Origin: Streptomyces venezuelae
GTDB lineage: Bacteria > Actinomycetota > Actinomycetes > Streptomycetales > Streptomycetaceae
NCBI RefSeq assembly: GCF_008642275.1
Contig: NZ_CP029189.1
Location: forward strand, 806,001-870,000
Direction of reading: 5' to 3'
Length of the DNA stretch: 64,000 bases
Part shown: in pieces, positions 24,887 to 36,700 of the stretch
How the letters are laid out: the number at the start of each line of letters is the position of its first letter
Numbering within the stretch: position 1 is the stretch's first letter
Made by a program: the position numbers and the translations under genes
Notes under the pieces: generated by a model
What the model saw: the letters and a program-made list of their open reading frames with translations, nothing else
Databases searched by the model: none
What the model was told of the DNA's origin: nothing

Positions 24887-25972
24887 ATGCCCGTGGAGCA
24901 CGCCTTCGCCGCTTTCGGGCTGCCCGGCGAACCAGGTTCCGAGGAGTTCTGGGCGGCGGCGGGTGCGCCGGCCTCGGTGGCCGACGGCGGCGGCGGTTGG
25001 GTGACCCTGTTCCTGTGGCGGGGCTCCGCGGCCCGCATCGGCTTCGAGAGCTGGTCGCCGGACGTCCCGCTGCGCCGCTGGAAGGACACGGACTGCTGGT
25101 ACGCCGAGGTCCGGATGCCCGCGCGGCTCCGGGTGACCTACCAGTTCCTGGTGGACGACACGGCGTACGCCGACCCCTTCAACCCCGACGGGGCGGGCGG
25201 TGACCGGTCCGTGGCCGCCACCCCGGACGCCCCGGCCCAGCCGCACTGGCCCGCCCTCGGCGGCGGCGACGTCCTGCCCGTCCCGCCGGCCCGGGTCCGC
25301 TGGGCGAGCGAACGGCTCGGCGGGCGGCGGACCGTACGGATCCACCCGGCGGGCGGCGGGGGGCCCGTGGTGCTGCTCCTCGACGGGGACGACTGGCTGT
25401 ATCTGCATCCGGCGACGACCGCCTTCGACTCCGCCGTCGCCGCTGGTGAGATGCCCCCCGTCACCCTCGTCTTCCTGCCGTCGAAGGACCGGGAGGCGGA
25501 GTTCGGGTGCCGGCCGGAGCTGTGGGAGGCGGTCCGGGACGAACTGCTGCCGCTGGTGGCGGAGTCCGGCGTACCCGTGGACGGGGACCGTCTGGTGGTC
25601 GCCGGGCAGAGCCTCGGCGGTCTGAGCGCGGTGTACGCGGCACTGGAGTTCCCGGATCTGGTGTCCCGGGTCGCCTGCCAGTCGGCGTCGTTGTGGTGGA
25701 CGCCCGAGGCCGTGAAGTCGGCGGACCCCCTCGGCGGCCCGGTCGGCGGGTCCGTCGCCGCCCGCCTGCGGGAGCGCCCCGACCTGTCCGGCCTGCGGAT
25801 CGCCTTCGACGTGGGGGAACACGAGACGCGGATGCTGCCCCACTGCGAGCTGGTCGAGACCCTGACCGAGCGGGCCGGAGCAACGGTACGTGCCTCGCGC
25901 TCGGCGTCGGGCCACGACCGCGCCGGCTGGCGCCACGCCCTGCTCCGGGACGTGGCCTGGGCGCTCGGCTGA
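24887..25972 (+). CDS. cchJ: ferric-siderophore esterase, enterochelin esterase (Fes) family, CchJ-like
   Basis: A 361-residue cytoplasmic hydrolase. The N-terminal region (about 1-110) is an immunoglobulin-like DUF3327/Fes-N domain with FLWRG and VTYQFLVDD. The C-terminal esterase domain has the nucleophile elbow GQSLGGLSA at about residue 244 and a late SGHDRAGW His. Fes proteins hydrolyse iron-loaded siderophores, and CchJ has been proposed to act on or release coelichelin. AAGGAGAG precedes ATG 24887, and an iron box lies just upstream. It is convergent with cchI, and the siderophore synthetase lies beyond. Confidence 0.82.
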   Translation: MPVEHAFAAFGLPGEPGSEEFWAAAGAPASVADGGGGWVTLFLWRGSAARIGFESWSPDVPLRRWKDTDCWYAEVRMPARLRVTYQFLVDDTAYADPFNPDGAGGDRSVAATPDAPAQPHWPALGGGDVLPVPPARVRWASERLGGRRTVRIHPAGGGGPVVLLLDGDDWLYLHPATTAFDSAVAAGEMPPVTLVFLPSKDREAEFGCRPELWEAVRDELLPLVAESGVPVDGDRLVVAGQSLGGLSAVYAALEFPDLVSRVACQSASLWWTPEAVKSADPLGGPVGGSVAARLRERPDLSGLRIAFDVGEHETRMLPHCELVETLTERAGATVRASRSASGHDRAGWRHALLRDVAWALG

Positions 25973-25987
25973 GCCCGGTCCGAAAAA

Positions 25988-26045
25988 CGGGCGGCTCAGC
26001 GGGTCAACGGGTCAGCGGGCTCACGGGTCAACAGGTCAACGGGCC
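25988..26045. repeat. short imperfect tandem repeats in a convergent intergenic gap
   Basis: Between cchJ and cchI, units of about 9-10 bases related to CGGGTCAAC recur five to six times with small changes, running a few bases into the cchI end. There is no obvious coding role. A weak GCCCG...CGGGC hairpin just before it may be the cchJ terminator. Confidence 0.5.
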
Positions 26046-27733
26046 ACCGCCAGGCAGTACTCCGCGTCCCCGGCGAGGAGGTTGCGGTGGGTGTCCTCGG
26101 CCGTGATGACGCCGTCGTCCAGGACGAGCACCCGGTCGGCGGCGTCCAGGAGGGCCGGGCTGCTGGTGATCACGACGGTGGTGCGGCCCCGGCGCAGCTT
26201 CGCGATGTTGCGTGCGACGAGCTGCTCGGTGACCGCGTCGACGGCCGTGGTCGGATCGTGCAGGACGAGGATGTCGGAGTCGGCGGCCAGGGCGCGGGCC
26301 AGGGACAGCCGTTGGCGCTGTCCGCCGGAGAGGTTCGCGCCGCGGTCCCGGACGGCGTGGTCGAGTCCTTCGCGGTGCAGGGCGACGACGTCGGTCAGCA
26401 TTGACGCCTCGACGGCCGCGTCGACCGAGCGGCTGGTGCCCGACGGGTCGATGTTCGTGCGCAGCGTGCCGGCGAAGATCTCCCCGTCGTACGGGTTCAC
26501 CAGCATGTGCTCGCGTACCGCCTCGATCGACAGGGCGGCGAGTTCCTCCCCGCCGACCCGCACCACTCCCTCGTACTCGTGCGGCGGGACCTGTACGGCG
26601 AGGATCGCGGCGAGGTCGGCCGCCGCACGTGGCTGGTAGGCGGTGACCGCCACGAACTCGCCGGCCGGCACCTGGAACTTCAGGGCGCGCAGGGACCCGT
26701 AGCGGACGCAGTCGATCTCCAGGCCGCCGCCGGCCGGGCGCTCCGGCCCGTGGGTGGCCACCGGGGGCGCCACCAGCACCAGGGCCATGCGCTCGGCCGA
26801 GGCGCGGGCCATCATCACGTACTTGGGCATGTCCGAGAACAGCTTCAGCGGTTCCATGATGAACTGGGCGAGCCCCACGGCCATGACGAGTTCCCCGACG
26901 GTGATGCGGCCGTCGAAGGCCAGCCAGCCGGCTGTCAGGGTCACACCGGCGGCGAGCGCCGCGTTGAGGGCCGCCGCGGTGCCCGCGTAGACGCCGTTCA
27001 CCCCGGCCACGGTGATCGCCTGCTGCCTGGCCTCCGTGCTGACCTTCCGGTAGGACCGGAAGGCCGCGTGGTTGCCGCCGAAGCCGTGCAGCGGGCGCAG
27101 GCCGGTGATCAGGTCGGCCACCTTCGCGCCCGCCCGGGCCACCCGGGCCTGCTGTTCCCGGGTGCTGGAGCCGATCCGCCGGGACATCACGCTGAGGATG
27201 GAGAGGATCAGTGCCGTGCCCACGATCACCAACAGGCCGAGCCGGATGTCGGCCAGTCCCAGCGCGACCGCCGCGACCAGCACGGCGACCAGTGAGCTGA
27301 CGAGCAGCGGCACCACCTCGATGATGTCGGCCGTCTGGTCGGCGTCCTCGGTGGCGATGGTCAGGACCTCGCCGGACTTGAGGCCGGTGTCCCTGGCGAC
27401 GGGCTCCAGCCCGCAGTCGGCGACCCGTACCCGCCAGCGGTGCGCCTCGGTGGTGTTGGCCTTCTGCAGGATGCGCATGCCGAACCGCCACGACAGCGAC
27501 ACGGTCGTGATGATCACGGCCAGCGCGCCGATCGACACGGCGAGCGCGCCAGGGCTGCGGTCTTGCATCGTGTGCTCGACGATCAGGCCGAGCGCGATGG
27601 GGAAGGCGGTCTCACCGGCCTGGTAGAGGCCCATGAGGACGGTGCCCCAGATCATGGCGCCGGTGTTGCGGCGCAGGGCCGTCCGGAGGATGTCGGACCC
27701 CGGTCGGGGCCGCTGTGCGTCAGGAGTTTTCAT
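26036..27733 (-). CDS. cchI: ABC exporter half-transporter with degenerate Walker motifs, CchI-like
   Basis: A 565-residue fused membrane/ATPase protein with six predicted helices (about 30-310). The nucleotide domain keeps a perfect signature, [15 protein letters not shown] (about 465). At the Walker A position, though, it reads [12 protein letters not shown] with no GxxGxGK(S/T), and Walker B is LVLHDP instead of LLDEP. It therefore cannot bind or hydrolyse ATP normally in its own site. It should pair with CchG (38796), which has the opposite defects. ATG 27733 overlaps the NRPS end by 14 bp; an in-frame TTG at 27748 is less likely. Role: export or intracellular handling of the siderophore. 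Confidence 0.85.
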   Translation of the reverse strand: MKTPDAQRPRPGSDILRTALRRNTGAMIWGTVLMGLYQAGETAFPIALGLIVEHTMQDRSPGALAVSIGALAVIITTVSLSWRFGMRILQKANTTEAHRWRVRVADCGLEPVARDTGLKSGEVLTIATEDADQTADIIEVVPLLVSSLVAVLVAAVALGLADIRLGLLVIVGTALILSILSVMSRRIGSSTREQQARVARAGAKVADLITGLRPLHGFGGNHAAFRSYRKVSTEARQQAITVAGVNGVYAGTAAALNAALAAGVTLTAGWLAFDGRITVGELVMAVGLAQFIMEPLKLFSDMPKYVMMARASAERMALVLVAPPVATHGPERPAGGGLEIDCVRYGSLRALKFQVPAGEFVAVTAYQPRAAADLAAILAVQVPPHEYEGVVRVGGEELAALSIEAVREHMLVNPYDGEIFAGTLRTNIDPSGTSRSVDAAVEASMLTDVVALHREGLDHAVRDRGANLSGGQRQRLSLARALAADSDILVLHDPTTAVDAVTEQLVARNIAKLRRGRTTVVITSSPALLDAADRVLVLDDGVITAEDTHRNLLAGDAEYCLAVAR

Positions 27734-30700
27734 CGAGGTGGCGGGCAATCATCTCGGGGGTTCGCAGGGTGAACAGATCACGGACCGTGATCACAGGACC
27801 GTACTCCCGGCGGAGGAGGCCGATCAGCCGCACCGCCAGCATGGAGTGCCCTCCCAGGGACACGAAATCGCTCAGCGCGCTCACCTCGTCGTCGTCCAGG
27901 TCGAGTGCTTCGGCGAAGAACTCGCACACGACGGTCTCGGTCTGCGTCTGCGGGCCGCGCTCCCCCGACGTGGTCAGCGTGCCGAGCGGCCTGGCCTCCG
28001 GCAAGGCCTTGGTGTCCGCCTTGCCGTTCACGGTCAGCGGGATGCGGTCGACCTGGGAGTAGTGCGTCGGGCGCAGGAAGTCGGGCAGCCCGGCGCCCAC
28101 GGCCGCGGCGACCGCCGCGAGGTCCAGGCCGTCCTGGCCGTCCGGGCCTGCGAGTACGAGGTAGGCAGCGAGCCGGTACGCGCCGTCGACCTGCGGATCG
28201 GGCTGGGCGACCGCGGCGGCGAACCGGACCGCCGGATGCGCCGCGAACGCGGCCTCGACCTCGCCGAGTTCCACGCGGTGCCCGCGGATCTTGACCTGCT
28301 GGTCGGTGCGGCCCAGGTACGCGATGTTCCCGTCGGGCCGCCGGGCCACCAGGTCCCCGGTGCGGTACATGCGTGTCCCGGGTGTGCCGAACGGGCAGGC
28401 GACGAACCGGTCCGCGGTCTGGGCGGGCTGACCGAGGTAGCCGCGGGCGATGCCGACGCCCGCCACGTACAGCTCGCCGGGTACTCCGTCCGGCAGTGGC
28501 CGCAGCCACGGGTCCAGGACGTACACGTCCGTGTTGTCGATGGCCACGCCCACGACCGGGTCCTGGCATTCGAAGGTGCCGACGCCCAGGGTGTTGATGG
28601 TGTATTCGGTGGGTCCGTACAGGTTGTACCCGGCCGTGCCCTCGGTCTCGGCGAGGCGCTGCCACAGGGTCGGGGTGACGGCCTCGCCGCCCAGCAGCAC
28701 CAGGGCGGGCCGCCGCTCGGGGTCGTCGAGCAGGCCCTCGGCCACCAGCTGCTGCGCGTAGGTCGGCGTCACGTTGACGACGTCGATGCCGTGCTCCAGG
28801 CAGTACTCGACCAGGCGTGGGGCGTCGCGGCGCAGTTCCTCGTCGCAGACGTGCACCTCGTGGCCGTCGGCGAGCCAGAGCAGTTCCTCCCACGACATGT
28901 CGAAGGCGAAGGACACGGTGTGGGCGATACGGAAGACGCGGTGGCCGTGGTCGGCGAGCACGGGCTCGAAGATCCGGCGCTGGTGGTTGATCAGCATGTT
29001 GGTGAGCCCGGCGTACTCGGTCACCACACCCTTCGGCCGGCCGGTGGAGCCGGAGGTGTAGATCGTGTACGCGGGGTGGCGCAGGCGGTCCGGGTCGTCG
29101 GGTGCGAAGGTCACGAACGGCTCGGCCTCGGGGAGGGGCCGGTCCAGTTCGATCAGGTCGCCGGTCAGCCGGGGCGACACGGCGCTCACGGTGAGGGTGA
29201 GGTCCGGGCGGGCGTCCGCGACGATGGCGGCGATCCGTTCGTCCGGGTGGTCCAGCTCCAGCGGCACGTAGGCGGCGCCCACGCGCAGTACGGCGAACAG
29301 CGCGACGATCGAGTCGAGGGAGCGCGGGATGGCGAGGGCCACCGTGGTCTCGGGTCCGATGCCGCGTGCTGCCAGCACGCCCGCCAGGTCCCTGCTGCGG
29401 TCCCGGAGCCGCTCGAAGGTCATGGTCCGGCCGTGGGCGACGAGCGCGACCCGCCCCGGATCACGGTCGGCCGCCCGGTCGAACCGGTCGACCACGGTGT
29501 CCGTGCCGACCTCCGTGCGCACCGAGGGCACCGGCGCGGGCCCCGCGCCCGGCAGCGCGCCCACCGGCCCGGTGGAGCGCGCCAGGTTCCCGAGCAGGGC
29601 CAGATAGTCGTCGAGGAGCGCGCGGGCGGCCCCGGTGTCGTGGTCGCGGTACTCCAGCTTGACGGTGAGCCGGTCGCCGGGGGTGACGACCCAGGTGAAG
29701 GGATAGTGCGTGGAGTCGTCGGCCCGTACTGCGGTGATGCCGTGCCGGGTGTTCATCGCGGCGAACGCGTCCATGTCCAGGAAGTTCTGGAGCACGAACA
29801 GGTTGTCGAACAGGGTGTCGTGGCCGCCGGCCCGCTGGATCTCGCCGAGTCCGAGGTGCTCGTGCTCCATCGCCTCGACCCGGGCCGCCTGGACGCCCGC
29901 CAGGTAGTCCCGGACGGTGTCGTCCGGCCGGGGCCTGGTCCACATGGGGACGGTGTTGAGCAGGACGCCGACGACCTCGGAGAGGTCCTCGCCCTCGCGG
30001 CCGGAGACGGTCACGCCGAACACGGCGTCGGCGCGGCCGGTACGGGCGCCGAGCAGGAGCCCGAAGGCGCCGGTCAGCACCGAGTTCAGGGTGACGCCGT
30101 ACTCCCGGGCGACGTCCCGCAGCAGCTGTGACGCTTCGGCGGAGAGGGTGTGCACGAGCGTGCGCGGCAGGTCGTCGACCAGGTCCGGAGCCGGTCCGGC
30201 GAGCAGGGTCGGGCCGGGCAGGCCGCTCAGGTGCTGCGCCCAGAAGCGTTCCGAGACGGCCGGGTCCTTGGCGTCGAGCGCCCGGGCGTACTCCTCGAAG
30301 CCGGGCGTCGCCGGAGCCGGGGGCGTCAGATCGCCGGCGAGGGCGGCCTCGTAGGCGTCGAACAGGTCCCGCAGCACGATCTCGCGGGACCAGCCGTCCC
30401 ACAGCAGCAGGTGGTAACTGAGCAGCAGGCCGTCGCGGTCGCCGGGCAGCCGCACCACGGTCAGGCGGATCAGCGGCGGCTCGCCCGGGTCGAATCCAGT
30501 GTCGCGGTCACGGGCGAGCAGGGCGTCGACCTCGGCGTCCGTCGCGAGGTCGACCGTACGGACGCCGACCGGCCGGCCCGCGCCCAGGACCTGGACGGCC
30601 TTGCCGTCGTCGTCGGTGGTGAAGCCGGCGCCCACGACGGGGTGCCGGGCGATCACCCAGGCCATCGCCTCGGCCAGCGCGTCGGCGTCCAGGCGGCGGT

Positions 30701-33700
30701 CGAAGGTGAACCAGCTCTGCGCGACGTAGTGTCCGGCCGGTCCCGCCAGCTGCGCCTGGAAGAACAGGCCGCGCTGGAGCGGGGTGACCGGCGCCGTGCG
30801 TCCGGCGGCCGTGGCGACGGCCGCGATGTGTTCCAGGGCGGCGCGCCAGTGCTCGGTGATCTCGTCGGGTACGCCCTCGGCGAGGGTGAAGTCCGCGTGC
30901 AGGCTGCCGGAGGCCGCGTCGGTCCAGGCGTTGACCTCGACGGCGTACGGGCTGCCCTCGTCGATGCCGGTGAGGTGGAGGGCCTGCGACTCGCTCCCCC
31001 GGCCGAGGTAGTTGAACAGCACCTGCGGGCGGGCGGTGAGCAGCGGGGCCGTCTGCGGGTTGAGGTAGCGCAGCCCGCCGTACGCGACGTGCGCGCGCTC
31101 GTCCGGCTGGCGTTCGGCGACCTCGCGGGCCGCGGCCACGGGGTCGGAGTGCGCCGTGAGGCGCACCGGGGCGATGGCGGTGAACCAGCCGACCGTACGG
31201 GTGTAGTCGTGGTGTGCCGAGGCCGGGATCCGGCCGTGCCGCTCCAGGTCGATCGCCAGGTCGGCGGGCGAGGGCTGGATGTGGGTGAGGGCGGTGCGCA
31301 GCGCGCCGCACAGCAGCTCGGTGAGGCCGACGCCGAGTGCGGTGGGCGCGGTGCGTGTCACGAGGTCGCTGACCTCGGGCGGGAGTACGACCGTCCGCTC
31401 GCGCGGCCGCTCGGCCACGGGCAGCAGCGGGGGTGCCTGGAGGGTGGTGATCCAGTGGCCGAGGTCGTCGGTCTCGTGGGCCGCCCGGTCGGCCAGCGCC
31501 TGTGCGTACGCGGCGTAGGAGGTGGTCGGCGGGGCGAGCGGGTTCCCGTGGAGGGCGGTGGCGATGTCGTCCAGCAGGATCAGCCAGGAGACGGCGTCGA
31601 CGGCGAGGTGGTGCACGGTGACCACGAGGGTCCGGGTCGCCTCCAGCCAGGAGAACGCGACGACGTCCCCGGCTTCGGGGTCGAGCCGTCCGGCGGCCTC
31701 GTCCGCCGCGGCCGTCGGGTCGGGCGCGTCGCTGCGTACGACGGTGACCGTGCGGGCGGGTTCGGTACGCAGGGCCCACACGCCGTGTTCGGTCCGCAGG
31801 CGCAGGCGCAGGGCCGGGTGGGCGGCTACGACGGCGTTCGCGGCGCGCCGGGCGTCCGCGAGGCCGGTGCCCTCGGCCGCGACGAGGGCCCGGGCCTGGG
31901 CGAACCGGGTGAGGGATCCGCCGAGTTCACGCCGGCGCAGGATGATCGGGGTCGGGGTGAGCGGACCGTCCTCGCGGGGGGCGGATGCGGCGGGTGCGGC
32001 CGGGTGCGGGGGGCTCGTCGCCAGGTGCTCCGCGAGGGCGCGCGGGGTCCTGAGCAGGAACACGTCCCGGGGGGCGATGGCGAGGCCCAGGGCCCTGGCC
32101 CGGTTGACGACGGTGATGGCGAGGATGCTGTCGCCGCCGGCCCGGAAGAAGTCGCTGTCGCCGTCGACGGCGGTGCCGGGCAGGGTCGCGGTGAAGATGT
32201 CCACCAGTGCGCTGAGCGCGGAGCCGGTCGCGGCGGCCGGTTCGCCGGGCGGTCCGCCCTGCGGTCCGACGTGTTGTGCCCCGTGCGCCGCGGCGTGCGC
32301 CGTCAGGGCCTCGCGGTCCAGTTTGCCGTTGACCGTCAGCGGCAGGGCGTCGACCGGCAGGACCTGGCCGGGCACCATGTGGGCCGGCAGCTTGGGGGCC
32401 AGCAGGCCGGCGAGGGCGGTGACGTCGAACGGGACCGGTCCCACGACGTGCGCGACCAGGTGGTCCGCGCTGCCGGCCACGGTGACGGCCGCGTCGACCA
32501 CGCCGTCGAGTTCCCGGATCGCGGACTCCACCTCACCGAGCTCGATGCGGAACCCCTTGAGCTGAACCTGGTCGTCGGCGCGGCCGGTGAACTCCAGTTC
32601 GCCGTCGAGCGTACGGCGGGCGAGGTCTCCCGTGTGGTACATCCGGGAGCCGTCGCCCGCGAACGGGTCCGCGACGAACCGGCCGGCGGTGAGGGAGGGC
32701 CGGCCCAGGTAGCCGAGGGAGACCTGGTCGCCGGCGACGTAGATCGCACCCACCCGGCCCGGCGGGACCGGTCGGAGGCGGTCGTCGAGCAGGTAGGTGA
32801 CCAGGCCCGGGATCGGGCCGCCGATCGGGCTGGCGTCGCCGCCGCGGCGGAAGTCCTCGTCGGTCAGGACCCGGTGCGTGACGTGCACGGTGGTCTCGGT
32901 GATGCCGTACATGTTGACCAGCTCGGGCGAGGCGGTCCCGTGCCTCAGGGCCCAGCCGCGCAGCCGCCCGAGGTCCAGTGCCTCGCCCCCGAAGACGATC
33001 CGGCGCAGGCTGGTGGCGGGCTCGTCGGCGTGCCGGTCGGCCTCGATGAACTGGTAGAAGGCCGAGGGGGTCTGGTTGAGGACCGTCACCCGGCGCTCGC
33101 GCACCAGGCGGTGGAAGTCGACGGGTGAGCGGGTCAGTCCGTACTCCGGCACGAGCAGCTCGGCGCCGTGTGCCAGCGCCCCCCACAGTTCCCACACGGC
33201 GAAGTCGAAGGAGTACGAGTGGAACTGGACCCACACGTCGTGCGGTCCGAAGCCCATGTCGGTACGGGTGTTCGCGAGCAGGGTCACCACGGAGGCGTGC
33301 GGGACGACGACGCCCTTGGGCCGGCCCGTCGACCCGGAGGTGTAGATCACGTACGCGGGATCGTGCCAGCCGGCCGCGGGCACGCCGGTGGGGTCCTCGG
33401 CCTCCTGGGAGCCAGGGGCGTCCTGCGGCGGCCGCTCCCCCTGGACGAGCACCCGGGCCGCCACGCCCGCCCGGGCCAGCAGCCGCGTGAAGCGGTCCCT
33501 GTGGTGCGGGTCCACGAGCACGACCTGTGGGGCCGCGTCGGCGAGGACGTACTCCAGGCGATCGTCCGGGTACGCGAGGTCCAGTGGTACGTACGCCCCG
33601 CCCGCGGTGACGACGCCGACGAGGGCGACGACCTGTTCCAGGGAGCGCGGGACGGCGACGGCGACCCGCTCGCCCGGCCGGACCCCGGCGGCACGCAGGA

Positions 33701-36700
33701 CCGAGGCCAACTCGTCCTTCGCCGTGGCCAGTTCGCCGTAGGTCAGTGAGCGGCTGCCACCGTCGAGGGCGCACTGGGTGACCGCGGTGGCCGCCGGGTC
33801 GCGCTGTGCGGCGGCGTCGAAGAGGGCGCCCAGGGTCGTCGGAGTGATCCGTGCGGGGGCCCCGGTGTCCGGGCGGGCCAGCTCGTCGACGGGACCGTCC
33901 GGCCGGGTGAGCAGACCGGTGAGGGTGCGGGTGAAGGCGTGCAGGACCTTCCGGGCGGCCTGCTCCCGCACCAGCGCGCCGTCGTAGATCAGGTTGAAGC
34001 GGGGGCGGCCGTCGGGAGCGCGCTCCACCACGAGGGTCAACGGGTAGTGCGGGGCGCCCTCGTTCACGATGTCGCCGACGACGAGCGTGTCCCCGGGTCC
34101 GCGCAGGGCCGCCACGTCGGTCGCGACGTCGAACACCACCAGTGTGTCGAAGAGCGGGCCGGCTCCGCTCAGGCGGCTGATGCGCGCCAGGGAGACGTGC
34201 TGGTGCGCGAGCACCGCACTCTGGTGGTCCCGTACCGAGGCGAGCAGGTCGCGCGCCGTGGTGGTGGCCGCCCACCGGGCGCGCACGGGGATGGTGTTGA
34301 TGAACAGACCGACCATGTCCCCGATGCCGGATACGTCGGCGTCGCGCCCCGACACCGTGGACCCGAACACGACGTCCCTGCCGTGCAGCAGGCCGCCGAG
34401 CGTCACCGCCCAGGCGCTGTGCACGGCCACGCTGAGCGGCACACCGGCGGACCGGACGGCCTCGTCGAGGTCCCCGTCCGGCGAGGCGGCGGTGTCGGCG
34501 AACCGGTCGGACGGAGTGTGCCCCTCGGCGACGAGCGAGGGGCCGGGGAGCCCGGCGAGCTGTTCGCTCCACACCCGGTCGCTCTCGTCCTCGTCCCGTC
34601 CGGCGAGCCAGCGCACGTAGTCGGTGAAGCCGCCGAGCGGGTGCACGGTCCCCGGAGCGTGGTACTCGGTCAGCAGCGCGCGGAGCATCGGCGGCACCGA
34701 CCAGCCGTCGGCGATGATGTGGTGCACGGTCTGCACCAGGACGCTGCGGGCGGGGCCCGTGCGGATCAGCGTGTACCGCATCAGCGGGCCGCTGGCCAGG
34801 TCGAAGCCGCGGCGGCGGTCGCGTTCGGCGTGTTCGCGGATCTCCTGGTCGGTGATGCCGGGGCGGTCCAGGGTGCTGAACGGGGCCCGGACCCCGCTCT
34901 CCAGTACGCAGACCACGCGGCCGTCGGCGAGGGCCGTGAACCGTGCGGCCAGGTTGGGGAAGAGCGTGAGCAGGCGGGTGGCCGCCGCGGCGAGCCGGTC
35001 GGCGTCCACCTCTCCGTCCAGGGTCAGGAGCTGCTGCTCGACGTAGCTGCCCGCGGAGTCGTCGTCGTAGACCGAGTGGAAGTAGAGGCCCTCCTGGAGC
35101 GGGGTCAGCGGCAGGATGTCCCGCAGTGCGGGGCCGTCCAGCTCGTCCACGTCGGCCTGGGTGAGTGCCGCCAGGCCGAAGTCGCCGGGTGAGTGACCGC
35201 CCAGGCCCAGGGCGGCCAGGTCGACGGCGGCCAGTGCGGCGAGCCCTGCCAGGGCCTCGCGGAAGTATCCGCCGATGGCCTCGACGTCCTGGTCGGTGAA
35301 GAGTCCGTCGGGCCAGGAGAGGGTGGTGACCAGCTCGTACGCGCCGCCGGCCGTGGCCGGTTCGGCGATCGCGTTGAACTCCAGGGCGCGCGGCAGCCGC
35401 ATCCCCGGGTCGCGCCTCTCGCCCAGTTGCCCCGTGGTGTGCGCGAGTTCCCAGTCGGCGGAGGAGCCCGCGTCGAAGCGGCCCAGGTAGTTGAACAGCA
35501 CCTGGGGTGGGGGCGCGTCGAAGCCGGCGTCGGTCAGGTAGCGCAGGGCACCGTAGGAGAGGCCGTTGTTCGGTACCCGGGCGAGGTCCTCCTTGACCGC
35601 CTTGAGTGCGGCGACCAGGTACGAGGGCGAGGTGAGGTCGGCGGCGGCGCCGGGGTCGACGGTCACCGGGAACAGGGTGGTGAACCAGCCCACGGTCCGT
35701 GACAGTTCGGGCTCGAAGCCGGCGGAGTCCGCCACGTGGCGTCCTTCGCGGCCGTGGCCCTCCAGTTCGATGTGCGCGAACGTCTGGTCCTGGCCGAGGT
35801 CGCGGCGCCACCGTGCCAGGGTGACGGCGAGTGCGGTCAGCAGCACGTCGTTGACGCCCGCGTGGAAACGCGCCGGGACCTCGCCGAGGAGCGCGGCCGT
35901 GACCTCGGGTCCGGCCGAGAGGGTCGTCGTGCGCTCCCGGGCGACGGTGTCGGCCTCGGACAGCTCGCGCCGCCCCAGCGGCGCGTCCGCCCCCGGCAGG
36001 GCCCGCCGGAAGTGGGCGAGGTCGGCGTCGAACCCCGCGCGTTCCAGCAGCTGGGTCCAGCGCCGGAACGACGTGCCCACCGGGGGCAGGTCGATCGGCG
36101 CGCCCGACAGGTACCAGCGCCACGCCGTGGAGAGGTCCTCCATCAGGATCCGCCACGAGACGCCGTCGATGACCGCGTGGTGGGCGACCAGGACCAGTTG
36201 ACGTGCCTCGCGGCGCCAGACGGCACGCAGCATCACGCCGTCGGCCGGGGCGAGCCCGGCGGTGGCGAGCGCGACGCACTCCTCCAGCGGCCGGTCGCTC
36301 TCCTGCCATCGCGCCGCGGCCCGCTCCGCCTCCGGGATCTCGAAGCTCCAGCGTTCGCCCCGCACCAGCTTGGCGCGCAGCATGTCGTGCCGTGCGACCA
36401 GGGCCGTGAGGACGGCGTCGAGGCCTTCGGCCGTCAGGTCCGCCGGGGTGTTCAGCACCACCGACTGCACGAAGCCGTCGATGGCGTCGGTGGTCGCGCC
36501 GAGCCACTGCACGATCGGCGATCCCACGACCGTACCGGTGGCGACGTCGCCGTGGTCCACGGCGGCGGCCTCGCGGTCGGCGACGGCAGCCAGCGCGCCC
36601 ACGACGCTGTGGGTGAAGATCTGGCGGGCGGTGACGTGGAGGCCCGCCTCGCGCAGGGCGCTCAGCAGGGAGATCGCCAGGATGCTGTCCCCGCCGAGCT

